Shown here: positions 37,892 through 51,200 of the stretch, in pieces | Layout of the letters: every line of letters begins with the position of its first letter | Position numbering within the stretch: position 1 is the stretch's first letter | From: Rhabditoides inermis | Taxonomy: Eukaryota > Nematoda > Chromadorea > Rhabditida > Rhabditidae | Length of the DNA: 64,000 nt | Direction of reading: 5' to 3' | Assembly: GCA_963966185.1 (NCBI GenBank) | Contig: CAWZYM010000331.1 | Span: forward strand, 673,501 to 737,500 | Notes under the pieces: generated by a model | The model's input: only the letters and a program-made list of their open reading frames with translations | What the model was told of the DNA's origin: nothing | The model's database searches: none | Program-made: the position numbers and the translations under genes

Positions 37892-40800
37892 TGATTTTTG
37901 TCATGATCATTTGAGATTCCGATGGCGAAATGCATAATGAGTCAGTGAAAACTTGGAACCGGCATTTCTTATTTCCACCGGGAACACATTCAATTGGGGC
38001 ACAAGACGAAAGTGGCGCGAAAGTCAAATCTTTTCTTTGTCCAGCCTCTGTCAAATAGTCATTATACTTCTGGCCATGTGACAGGCAGACATAACACAAA
38101 ACAGGAAATACATATTTGGAATGTACAAAAATGTACTTTTTCATGTACACATGTACAAAAATATGGTGTTCTGTGTTTTGAAAGAGTGATTTGAAAAGAG
38201 TGATTGTTTTGAAAGAGTGATCGAGTGATTGCATAATTGCTCCCGGTCGATCCATTCGTCAATAAAAGAGTCAGATAGCCAGAACCACCGTAGTTAAAAA
38301 TCCTCTTTTCTTGTTTTTTCTTGGTAGTCATGTTTCAAACTCTCGAAAATAGTAATGAAACTAGAAATAAAATGAAAATAGGTTTATTACAATGTACATT
38401 TACAACATACTGCAAATTATAAATATGATATAAATTACAATTATCTCTCTGTTATCGCAACAGGCATTCAGCGATCACAACATGCTTTGACTAACAAGTA
38501 AGAAAGGGGAAGGGGCGAACCAGTATATTGCAAGCGCGTGTGAAACGAGTAATGGAGTAAAACAATAAAAGGACTCGGTTCATAACAAGGCAGACTATAG
38601 AGAGCTTTCACAGTAGGTAAGAGGGGAGGGGACAGGTAGGGAAAGAGAGAACTTCACCCTAATTGTTCTCAATGAGGGGAACGTCTTTCACAGTAGGTGA
38701 GAGAGAAAGGTACAGGTAGGCACAGACAGATAGTCCTACTTGTTCTCGATGAGTTGTGCTAGGAACTGTTCATAGTCCATCTCCTTCTGGTACTTCTTCC
38801 CAAAGTCGATGATCGCCTGACGACGCTTCACGTGAGTCAGCTGGTAGCTGCAAAGAATTTGGATTTTGTATATTCATATTTCATTCCACAATCCAAGTTT
38901 CAAACATTCGAAAAGTACGGAAACTAGAAAAGAAACTAGATCGGAGAATGTATAATTTTGCGGTAGTTCCAATGCATCGATTGGGGGCCGGGGTGAGTGC
39001 GCTCAGGTTGCCAAGTTGTCGAGTCAGTGGGCGGAGCCTGTGTGATCATGGCGGATCGCGGCGATCGATCGCCATTCTAGGGCTCGCTTTTTGCCCGAGT
39101 CGCCGAAATTTGTATCTCTTATCGATTTTTTCTGTTTCAGTTATTTTTGTGTATTCTTTAGCGTGTATATGTGCAGTTTTCACGCGACAATCATTGGTCT
39201 CTGCTCGGGGTGAGCAGTTTTCGAATTTCGAAAATTCTTTGTTTTGAAGGTTGTTTCCATGCGTGTTTTATCATCCCATTTTGTGTTGCATATACACTAT
39301 TGTATTCATTTCTTATGTCTCCATCTCTTTTCAAGACACTAGTTCGTATTTCGCAGTTTCACAAATTTCGTCATCAATGTGATGATGATGGTGGAGCGGT
39401 TCGCTCACCAATCATTGTTTGGTACACGCTTGTACGGTTGTGCTGGTGAATGCGGTCGACATGTTACGTACGAACATGGTGTGTTTATTTCGTGGACGTG
39501 GAGTGGCGGGGTTCGTTTATTCGAACCGCTGCCCCCCGGAAGGAACGCCTTGCCTAGGTGGTTGTGTCACACCCCGCACGGTGTTGCTAGTATATCGACA
39601 CCTTGTCCAGGTGACCGGATTGTGTGCGTGGCACCTTGACATCCGTGTTATTGACTCTGTTGCTTACAGAGGGTCCATGTCGGACGGAGACTGCAATGAA
39701 CAGTGTGAATCGAGCGACCGATGTGTGTGCAGCGAACGCGGGCGAGTAAGCCGCGGATCTGCATCGATATGAGATCACAGGTGCGAATTGCCTTGACGCC
39801 CGATTATTATGAGGCGAATCGGCCAAGTCAAGGCGGATTCCAGGCCGGCTGAGCTCAGGCGAGAGGCCGAGACGAGCGATATTCGCGGAGAGCCTGCGCG
39901 GAGAGGACGCGACAGGTCGGCTGGCGGTGGGTCGGCACGGTTTATACACGTGGCTCCCATTCTCGGATCTTATAGGTATTACTGACTTTCGATGTCAGGA
40001 TTTAACGCATGGAGCGTCCGTACTTCATGGTGCGATCGGTCCTCGACCCGATTGGATCCAGCAGCAGGTATGCACACGTTTGGCTGGTGGAACATGTGGT
40101 ATTAGTTGCGGCAGACCGATCACTACTGGTTGTCTAGGTCGAGCCGGGACCGATGTGTGAGTGGGAGAAGGGATGAGGCGATTTTCCTCTCTGCCAGAAT
40201 CTGGAGCAGTGCTCCCACCCAACAACCGTGAGTGTGCCCAATATTCCGTGCAATATTTTTGGACGCTTTTATAGTAAACAAAAAAAAGCGCGAGCAGCGC
40301 GTGTAGTAAAGGGATGATGCTCTTGCCACCAATACTCACTCTACCTCCACCACGGAATGTTAGCGGAGCGCTAATGCATGCTTAAACTTTGGTGGTTGCG
40401 GGAACCACGAACCACCAACTCACCCCACCTTATACCCCTCTGGAATCCGAGCGCGCTACACGCGTTGATGTTGATACAATGATGTTCCTTGGCACGGCTT
40501 TCTATTCACGTTCGCGTTCGTGTAGATTGAGGAAACACGCTGCGGCGGTCTTGCACTTCCCATCCTAATACTCCGAAGTGAATGAAGAACGGACTCACTA
40601 TGCAATAGAATTTGATCGGACAGTGACAGAGTCACGGAGTCGAGTTCACTCGTTTGCGTCACTTCTGCGACCATTTGCACATTACCGCTGCTTTTGCAAC
40701 GCGTGTTACGTTTCTGCTCTATATGACAGTTAATAAATGCACCGGTTATCGTGCCTGCACTCAATAACTTTTCATAGACCCTAAATAGATATCCCATCCT

Positions 40801-41685
40801 ACGCCTGCTACTTTGCTGTTCTCTAGGACCCTTCCCCCCTGTCTGGTTGATTGCTTGGAACGGGGCAAAATTCGCGTTATACCGTAGCGTAGCGGAGATA
40901 TAATGTATAATTTTGCGGTAGTTCCAATGCATCAATTGGGGGCCGGGGTGAGTGCGCTCAGGTTGCCAAGTTGGCGAGTCAGTGGGCGGAGCCTGTGTGA
41001 TCATGGCGGATCGCGGCGATCGATCGCCATTCTAGGGCTCGCTTTTTGGCCGCCCACCCACCCACTAAAAGCTCGCATGGGACACACTACCACCCACCCA
41101 CCCAGTGTGTAATGTCAAGCGGAATAATCTATGAAGACATATGCGGACGCTTTGATGATGTGCGATGATTCAGGTTCGCACGGGCGAGGCGAGGACAGGC
41201 GCGAGGGGTGGCTGCGCCTGGATGAACTACTCTCGGACAACCGTCGCTCCACCAACCAGCTCTACCCATAGAGTAGGTAGCCACATACACGAATACGGTT
41301 GTCTCACGATAGTTGAATACAAGTAATAGCCGTACAGTGGCTATCAGTAGCCACATTATCACGGTAGCATGCATTCATTGCGCGTGTCGTATTGTATGTG
41401 GTACTATTTCACGTTTGATTGTTTGATTACAATAAACGCTGAAATATAGCAAGTGTGATGTGTTGGCGTGCAGTTTTATCCTTTCAGCACATCGCACATG
41501 GTTGCGTTTTCAGCGGATGCGTCAGCACATCCACCCCTCAAGGCTACAGGATCGGTCGACTACGGGGGCGAAGAACAACGACCGCCCAACCGTCGAGGGG
41601 TCGCCTCGTCCGGAACGACCGTCAAAATATTGTACTGTAGCGTGTTGATGCATTGTGGCGACTCAGATAAAGGACCCTTCCCCCT
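37892..41685. repeat. 3794-bp tandem unit, copy 2 (A+B)
   Basis: It is apparently identical to copy 1 over its whole length; all frames read the same with a constant 3794-bp offset. Such identity means a very recent duplication or an assembly artefact. Confidence 0.9.
38736..38847 (-). pseudogene. Orphan copy of the RalGAP beta terminal exon (middle)
   Basis: This is the second copy of the last exon, with intact acceptor, frame and stop, lying in the A part of tandem unit 2. Confidence 0.85.
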
Positions 41686-42742
41686 TGATTTTTGTCATGA
41701 TCATTTGAGATTCCGATGGCGAAATGCATAATGAGTCAGTGAAAACTTGGAACCGGCATTTCTTATTTCCACCGGGAACACATTCAATTGGGGCACAAGA
41801 CGAAAGTGGCGCGAAAGTCAAATCTTTTCTTTGTCCAGCCTCTGTCAAATAGTCATTATACTTCTGGCCATGTGACAGGCAGACATAACACAAAACAGGA
41901 AATACATATTTGGAATGTACAAAAATGTACTTTTTCATGTACACATGTACAAAAATATGGTGTTCTGTGTTTTGAAAGAGTGATTTGAAAAGAGTGATTG
42001 TTTTGAAAGAGTGATCGAGTGATTGCATAATTGCTCCCGGTCGATCCATTCGTCAATAAAAGAGTCAGATAGCCAGAACCACCGTAGTTAAAAATCCTCT
42101 TTTCTTGTTTTTTCTTGGTAGTCATGTTTCAAACTCTCGAAAATAGTAATGAAACTAGAAATAAAATGAAAATAGGTTTATTACAATGTACATTTACAAC
42201 ATACTGCAAATTATAAATATGATATAAATTACAATTATCTCTCTGTTATCGCAACAGGCATTCAGCGATCACAACATGCTTTGACTAACAAGTAAGAAAG
42301 GGGAAGGGGCGAACCAGTATATTGCAAGCGCGTGTGAAACGAGTAATGGAGTAAAACAATAAAAGGACTCGGTTCATAACAAGGCAGACTATAGAGAGCT
42401 TTCACAGTAGGTAAGAGGGGAGGGGACAGGTAGGGAAAGAGAGAACTTCACCCTAATTGTTCTCAATGAGGGGAACGTCTTTCACAGTAGGTGAGAGAGA
42501 AAGGTACAGGTAGGCACAGACAGATAGTCCTACTTGTTCTCGATGAGTTGTGCTAGGAACTGTTCATAGTCCATCTCCTTCTGGTACTTCTTCCCAAAGT
42601 CGATGATCGCCTGACGACGCTTCACGTGAGTCAGCTGGTAGCTGCAAAGAATTTGGATTTTGTATATTCATATTTCATTCCACAATCAAAGTTTCAAACA
42701 TTCGAAAAGTACGGAAACTAGAAAAGAAACTAGATCGGAGAA
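41686..42742. repeat. Third, partial tandem unit (A only)
   Basis: The A segment recurs a third time and is continuous with the rest of the RalGAP beta gene, so this is probably the ancestral position. Homology to the other two A copies stops at 'gatcggagaa'. Beyond it the real intron continues here, whereas B follows in copies 1 and 2. One substitution (caatcaaag versus caatccaag) separates it from the others. Confidence 0.9.
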
Positions 42743-45199
42743 GTCAAAATCAATATTCCCATTTCCACTTTTGCTGATGCTCGGATCAAACGTACAAGGT
42801 AACCAACTTCTAGGAAAAGTCCACTCACTTGTCGATCTCGGCCACATTCCTTCTCCCGGTGTTGAGTAGGGTGGTTCGGAGGAAGTCCGGCAGGCCTGCC
42901 ATCGACACTACCAAACCGTCGCGGACTGGACCCGCCTCACCGAATCTGGAAGAGGGAGTGGTACAGTTCAAGACATTTGCTTCAAACCGTGTTGATGTGT
43001 GTTTGATTTGTGTGACGCATTTGATTAGCTTACACATGACAACTGTATGTAACCACAATGATAAAGATACAATCGATAATCAATCGATAACCAATCGACC
43101 CACCTCTGCGCGGCTCCCCGGACATAACACTGCACAAGGCCCTGCTCGAGTTGGTGCATGAAAACGACCTGAAGAGGGAGGGGGAGGATCAGAGAGAGAG
43201 AGGGGGGGGGGGGAGAGAGGGTCAAAGAGAGGGAGAGGGGAAAGAGAGGGAGAGGGGAGAGAGAAAAAGAGAGGAAGAGAGGAAGAGAGAAAGAGAGGAA
43301 GGAGAAGAGAAAGAGGAAGATTTTTCATAGTCCATCTCCTTCTGGTACTTTAAAAAACAGTTTGAAAAAAAAACAATGCACTATCGAACAATTAACCTGG
43401 AAAGAGGCTCAAAGAGGAAGAGAGAGAAGGAGAGAGATTGAGAAACAGAGAGAGAGGGGGGGGGAGATGCACCCACCTGATGGGGCGGCTCCTTTCCAGT
43501 GCTCCTCGAATAGTGCGAGTCTCCGCCGTCATCGCACGCACACAGAAGGTCGTCTGAGAAAACAGGACAAATAGGCAACAATACACAAACTACACAGTGC
43601 AACTGCGTGAGAACAACAATACCGATCAAGTGCAAATGAAAGAGGCTACTCTGTGAATAACTGCGCTTAGGTTATGATCACATAATGCGAATCCGGATAA
43701 ATGTTGAATTGAATTGAATACCAACCATATGGGAAATATGGCCAGTCCTTGAGGTTCAAGGACAAGTACAATATACAAGCTACACAATTCAAGGGAAACA
43801 CAATACAACCTTCGAGTATAATCATGAGATACCGTATACGAACCATGTGGGAAGTAGGGCATGTCCTCGAGTCGCTCCAGCCACACCCACATCACTCGAA
43901 GGTCGGACGAGCGGCGGGGCACCGCGTTGCCTGCAGAGACAGTCCTCTCCCCCCTCCCTCTCTCCCTTTCTCCCTCCCCCCCCTCCACTCACCCATACTG
44001 CTGCCTCCTCCCCCATATGGCTGTACCCCTCCCCCTCCCATTCCACTCTCGCTTCCCACAGTCGAACTGCTCTTCGTTCGACTGGGAAGGGAAGGCTGCA
44101 GGAACACAGAGTCCGACGAGAACCTGGAACAACTTGATTCTTCTTTCCTTCAAAATCCACTACTCTCGGTCTCATTCCGAGAAAATCTACAAACAATTTG
44201 CATTCCTGTCCATGTCCAATACGCTTCACACTCATAACTTTCCATCAAAAACAGTGGGAAAAACAATGATCCCTTTTCTTCCAATTTCCAATGCAAACCC
44301 CATTCCACGAAAAGAAGCAATACGCTCTTAAAAACGTCGTTATTTGTCCAGTTATTTGGGTGACTGCCTCTCTATTAAAATTATATAACAACACTAGTCC
44401 CACTCCTACTCTTACCACTCCCCACTCCACTCCACGAAAAAAGGATAATTCAACATGCCAATCAATACGTCCATGATTCCCACTTCCCCTTCCCCCCACT
44501 CACGTGTCCAGGTCCTTGTTGGACATGTCGTCGCTGGAGACACTCGGCTGGTAGTTGCGGGACGCCGACCCGCCAGACACTGCAAAGAAAATTGTTTTTC
44601 ATCAGAGTGTTTTCGTCAGAGGGTTGTCCATCTACCTCGCCTGCAGCTCAAAATACGGTGCTCTGTCTCTCTTGTTTGACACTATAACTCTCCATCGACT
44701 TATTGCAAGAATTAAACCATACAAGTTCAAAGACCGCTTGTACAGTCAACATGCAAATCAAATCCAACGAAACCACTGACTGACGTCATTTCTGCTACGC
44801 AAATAAAGCTTTTTAGTCCGCAGATGACGTCATATCCGATATACAAAGTCCTTGCACCCACTTCGTCCGCTCCTGGCCGGTGGCATGTCCTGTTTGAAGA
44901 GACGCACGCTCCTCTCCGTAGGCATCACGATTGCCACCTGCCGAGAAAAAAAATGTCAAACCGTGGTTCATAACAAATTGACAAAAGTCATCAATCCACA
45001 ATATCAAACATACAATCAACTAACATTTCGGAAAAAGCAGCACGATTATCATTACCACACAACCTAGCCACGTCCATCATCTGTGAAGCGTATTTACAAC
45101 AGATTATAATAGTTTCGCAGAACACAACCAACCCCTGTACGACAGGAGCGGCCCAGGTGAGGATGGCACCGGATGATGCATTCACACCTTCCCCTCCCT

Positions 45200-45240
<41 letters not shown>

Positions 45241-45245
45241 CCCCT

Positions 45246-45287
<42 letters not shown>

Positions 45288-48200
45288 TCTCCCTCCCTCC
45301 CCCTCTCCCCCCTCCACACCTCATTGGCGGCGTCGGCCCACCAGAGTGAGTGGGTGGTGCCATCGAGGAGATAGTGGTCCACAGCGTCCCGCTCGTCCAG
45401 CGGCTCTGAACAAAGAGGAAACGTCATGTATACTTACTAGTTATCCAATCACTCGTGGGTTTTTTCTATCTTGTCTACATTCACCAAATCACTTATTAGG
45501 TTCCACGCTCCAGAAACAATACGTTCCACCCACTAACCACTTCGAGGCAGGCAAACAGCATACAATCGAAGAATGTGAAACACATTTCACTCATTCACTA
45601 CATTTTCACTTAATCTATTGTTCCCGTCAACAGTCATTGTTATGTTCCACTCGCCACACTGCTCCAAGCAATCGCGCTGACATTAATCGACTCCACTCAT
45701 ATCCCAATCTCACTATTTATCTGCTCTTTCCGTCATTGCTAGTCAAGCCCCCACTCACTACCCAGCCAAGGAGCCCCAATTCAAGCTGATAAACAAACAA
45801 ACAAACAACCCGCACTCACTCCTCTCGGCGCTGTACGCAGTCGCCCAGTGTCCGGTCCATCCATCATGCACCCCACTCTCCACTCCCTCCCCCAACTGAG
45901 ACAGCAGACCGCAGAAGTCACCACACGTGTTCTGGATGTTCAGCTGAAAAGACAATGGGATGATCAGTCGGTCAGCTGTTCAGATGTTCAATTGAGAGAG
46001 GAGAATGATCAGTCGAAATGCAAAGACACTTACGATACGCAACGCCCAACAATCAATTGAATTGATCTAGTTTGAAATGCAATGGTTTGATAATTTGATC
46101 TGGCACACTTCCCGCTCACGCACCACATAGTCTATACATAACTAATACTACTACTTGTCCGACTTTCCACCTCCCTTCCCTCCCACGCACCGCATTATCC
46201 AGAACATCCAGTGCACTTCAGTCTTACAGTGAGCACCATACACGTGAACATAACAACTTTTAACATTTTCTTTCCACTTTCTCTGACCCCACGCGCACCG
46301 CATGACTTGTCATTTTGAACGATACACATCCCTCCCCTCTCTACCCACCGCATTATCCAGTATATCCACGGCACTCCTCTGTCCGTCTTTGACATAGAAC
46401 ACGTGGGCGGTGTGTAGCTGTCTGGCCGGACAAGTGTCCACCATGTCATGCAGGTCGCGGTAGAAGTCGGAACTGAAATGGACAAGAGGTGATGACGTCA
46501 TTGGGAAAGACCGTTCAAGAAAGAACACGGTATAAGTCAGAACTTAAAGGCGACAAGGGGTGATGACGTCATTGGGAAAGACCGTTCAAGAAAGAACACG
46601 GTATAAGTCAGAACTTAAAGGCGACAAGGGGTGATGACGTCATTGGGAAAGACCGTTCAAGAAAGAACACGGTATAAGTCGGAACTTAAAGGCGACAAGG
46701 GGTGATGACGTCATTGGGAAAGACCGTTCAAGAAAGAACACGGTATAAGTCGGAACTGAAAGACGACAAGGGGTGATGACGTCATTGGGAAAGACCGTTC
46801 AAGAAAGAACACGGTATAAATCGGAACTTAAAGGCGACAAGGGGTGATGACGTCATTGGGAAAGACCGTTCAAGAAAGAACACGGTATAAGTCAGAACTT
46901 AAAGGCGACAAGGGGTGATGACGTCATTGGGAAAGACCGTTCAAGAAAGAACACGGTATAAGTCGGAACTGAAAGGCGACAAGGGGTGATGACGTCATTG
47001 GGAAAGACCGTTCAAGAAAGAACACGGTATAAGTCGGAACTGAAAGGCGACAAGGGGTGATGACGTCATTGGGAAAGACCGTTCAAGAAAGAACACGGTA
47101 TAAGTCAGAACTTAAAGGCGACAAGGGGTGATGACGTCATTGGGAAAGACCGTTCAAGAAAGAACACGGTATAAGTCGGAACTGAAAGGCGACAAGGGGT
47201 GATGACGTCATTGGGAAAGACCGTTCAAGAAAGAACACGGTATAAGTCGGAACTGAAAGGCGACAAGGGGTGATGACGTCATTGGGAAAGACCGTTCAAG
47301 AAAGAACACGGTATAAGTCGGAACTGAAAGGCGACAAGGGGTGATGACGTCATTGGGAAAGACCGTTCAAGAAAGAACACGGTATAAGTCAGAACTGAAA
47401 GGCGACAAGGGGTGATGACGTCATTGGGAAAGACCGTTCAAGAAAGAACACGGTATAAGTCAGAACTTAAAGGCGACAAGGGGTGATGACGTCATTGGGA
47501 AAGACCGTTCAAGAAAGGACACGGTATAAGTCGGAACTGAAAGGCGACAAGGGGTGATGACGTCATTGGGAAAGACCGTTCAAGAAAGAACACGGTATAA
47601 GTCGGAACTGAAAGGCGACAAGGGGTGATGACGTCATTGGGAAAGACCGTTCAAGAAAGAACACGGTATAAGTCGGAACTGAAAGGCGACAAGGGGTGAT
47701 GACGTCATTGGGAAAGACCGTTCAAGAAAGAACACGGTATAAGTCAGAACTTAAATGCGACAAGGGGTGATGACGTCATTGGGAAAGACCGTTCAAGAAA
47801 GAACACGGTATAAGTCAGAACTTAAAGGCGACAAGGGGTGATGACGTCATTGGGAAAGACCGTTCAAGAAAGAACACGGTATAAGTCAGAACTTAAAGGC
47901 GACAAGGGGTGATGACGTCATTGGGAAAGACCGTTCAAGAAAGAACACGGTATAAGTCGGAACTTAAAGGCGACAAGGGGTGATGACGTCATTGGGAAAG
48001 ACCGTTCAAGAAAGAACACGGTATAAGTCGGAACTGAAAGACGACAAGGGGTGATGACGTCATTGGGAAAGACCGTTCAAGAAAGAACACGGTATAAATC
48101 GGAACTTAAAGGCGACAAGGGGTGATGACGTCATTGGGAAAGACCGTTCAAGAAAGAACACGGTATAAGTCAGAACTTAAAGGCGACAAGGGGTGATGAC

Positions 48201-51200
48201 GTCATTGGGAAAGACCGTTCAAGAAAGAACACGGTATAAGTCGGAACTGAAAGGCGACAAGGGGTGATGACGTCATTGGGAAAGACCGTTCAAGAAAGAA
48301 CACGGTATAAGTCGGAACTGAAAGGCGACAAGGGGTGATGACGTCATTGGGAAAGACCGTTCAAGAAAGAACACGGTATAAGTCAGAACTTAAAGGCGAC
48401 AAGGGGTGATGACGTCATTGGGAAAGACCGTTCAAGAAAGAACACGTTATAAGTCGGAACTGAAAGGCGACAAGGGGTGATGACGTCATTGGGAAAGACC
48501 GTTCAAGAAAGAACACGGTATAAGTCGGAACTGAAAGGCGACAAGGGGTGATGACGTCATTGGGAAAGACCGTTCAAGAAAGAACACGGTATAAGTCGGA
48601 ACTGAAAGGCGACAAGGGGTGATGACGTCATTGGGAAAGACCGTTCAAGAAAGAACACGGTATAAGTCAGAACTGAAAGGCGACAAGGGGTGATGACGTC
48701 ATTGGGAAAGACCGTTCAAGAAAGAACACGGTATAAGTCAGAACTTAAAGGCGACAAGGGGTGATGACGTCATTGGGAAAGACCGTTCAAGAAAGGACAC
48801 GGTATAAGTCGGAACTGAAAGGCGACAAGGGGTGATGACGTCATTGGGAAAGACCGTTCAAGAAAGAACACGGTATAAGTCGGAACTGAAAGGCGACAAG
48901 GGGTGATGACGTCATTGGGAAAGACCGTTCAAGAAAGAACACGGTATAAGTCAGAACTTAAAGGCGACAAGGGGTGATGACGTCATTGGGAAAGACCGTT
49001 CAAGAAAGAACACGGTATAAGTCGGAACTGAAAGGCGACAAGGGGTGATGACGTCATTGGGAAAGACCGTTCAAGAAAGAACACGGTATAAGTCAGAACT
49101 TAAAGGCGACAAGGGGTGATGACGTCATTGGGAAAGACCGTTCAAGAAAGAACACGGTATAAGTCGGAACTGAAAGGCGACAAGGGGTGATGACGTCATT
49201 GGGAAAGACCGTTCAAGAAAGAACACGGTATAAGTCAGAACTTAAATGCGACAAGGGGTGATGACGTCATTGGGAAAGACCGTTCAAGAAAGAACACGGT
49301 ATAAGTCAGAACTTAAAGGCGACAAGGGGTGATGACGTCATTGGGAAAGACCGTTCAAGAAAGAACACGGTATAAGTCAGAACTTAAAGGCGACAAGGGG
49401 TGATGACGTCATTGGGAAAGACCGTTCAAGAAAGAACACGGTATAAGTCGGAACTTAAATGCGACAAGGGGTGATGACGTCATTGGGAAAGACCGTTCAA
49501 GAAAGAACACGGTATAAGTCGGAACTGAAAGACGACAAGGGGTGATGACGTCATTGGGAAAGACCGTTCAAGAAAGAACACGGTATAAATCGGAACTTAA
49601 AGGCGACAAGGGGTGATGACGTCATTGGGAAAGACCGTTCAAGAAAGAACACGGTATAAGTCAGAACTTAAAGGCGACAAGGGGTGATGACGTCATTGGG
49701 AAAGACCGTTCAAGAAAGAACACGGTATAAGTCGGAACTGAAAGGCGACAAGGGGTGATGACGTCATTGGGAAAGACCGTTCAAGAAAGAACACGGTATA
49801 AGTCGGAACTGAAAGGCGACAAGGGGTGATGACGTCATTGGGAAAGACCGTTCAAGAAAGAACACGGTATAAGTCAGAACTTAAAGGCGACAAGGGGTGA
49901 TGACGTCATTGGGAAAGACCGTTCAAGAAAGAACACGTTATAAGTCGGAACTGAAAGGCGACAAGGGGTGATGACGTCATTGGGAAAGACCGTTCAAGAA
50001 AGAACACGGTATAAGTCGGAACTGAAAGGCGACAAGGGGTGATGACGTCATTGGGAAAGACCGTTCAAGAAAGAACACGGTATAAGTCGGAACTGAAAGG
50101 CGACAAGGGGTGATGACGTCATTGGGAAAGACCGTTCAAGAAAGAACACGGTATAAGTCAGAACTGAAAGGCGACAAGGGGTGATGACGTCATTGGGAAA
50201 GACCGTTCAAGAAAGAACACGGTATAAGTCAGAACTTAAAGGCGACAAGGGGTGATGACGTCATTGGGAAAGACCGTTCAAGAAAGGACACGGTATAAGT
50301 CGGAACTGAAAGGCGACAAGGGGTGATGACGTCATTGGGAAAGACCGTTCAAGAAAGAACACGGTATAAGTCGGAACTGAAAGGCGACAAGGGGTGATGA
50401 CGTCATTGGGAAAGACCGTTCAAGAAAGAACACGGTATAAGTCAGAACTTAAAGGCGACAAGGGGTGATGACGTCATTGGGAAAGACCGTTCAAGAAAGA
50501 ACACGGTATAAGTCGGAACTGAAAGGCGACAAGGGGTGATGACGTCATTGGGAAAGACCGTTCAAGAAAGAACACGGTATAAGTCAGAACTTAAAGGCGA
50601 CAAGGGGTGATGACGTCATTGGGAAAGACCGTTCAAGAAAGAACACGGTATAAGTCAGAACTTAAAGGCGACAAGGGGTGATGACGTCATTGGGAAAGAC
50701 CGTTCAAGAAAGAACACGGTATAAGTCGGAACTGAAAGGCGACAAGGGGTGATGACGTCATTGGGAAAGACCGTTCAAGAAAGAACACGGTATAAGTCAG
50801 AACTTAAAGGCGACAAGGGGTGATGACGTCATTGGGAAAGACCGTTCAAGAAAGAACACGGTATAAGTCGGAACTGAAAGGCGACAAGGGGTGATGACGT
50901 CATTGGGAAAGACCGTTCAAGAAAGAACACGGTATAAGTCAGAACTTAAATGCGACAAGGGGTGATGACGTCATTGGGAAAGACCGTTCAAGAAAGAACA
51001 CGGTATAAGTCAGAACTTAAAGGCGACAAGGGGTGATGACGTCACTGGGAAAGCCACTAGTACAGCCACTGGACACTAGTACAAAATCGTTATGAAAAGT
51101 GTGGATGCTTATGAGTATTAGACAAGAGAGATAGAGATCAAATTGCAGAAACATTCCTAATTTTCTTTTTATCCGGAGATGAAACATAGTCTTGCCAAAA

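Noticed and set aside
46473..51054. CRISPR-like array
   Set aside because: Units are contiguous 71-bp repeats without unique spacers, in a eukaryotic intron, so this is a satellite.
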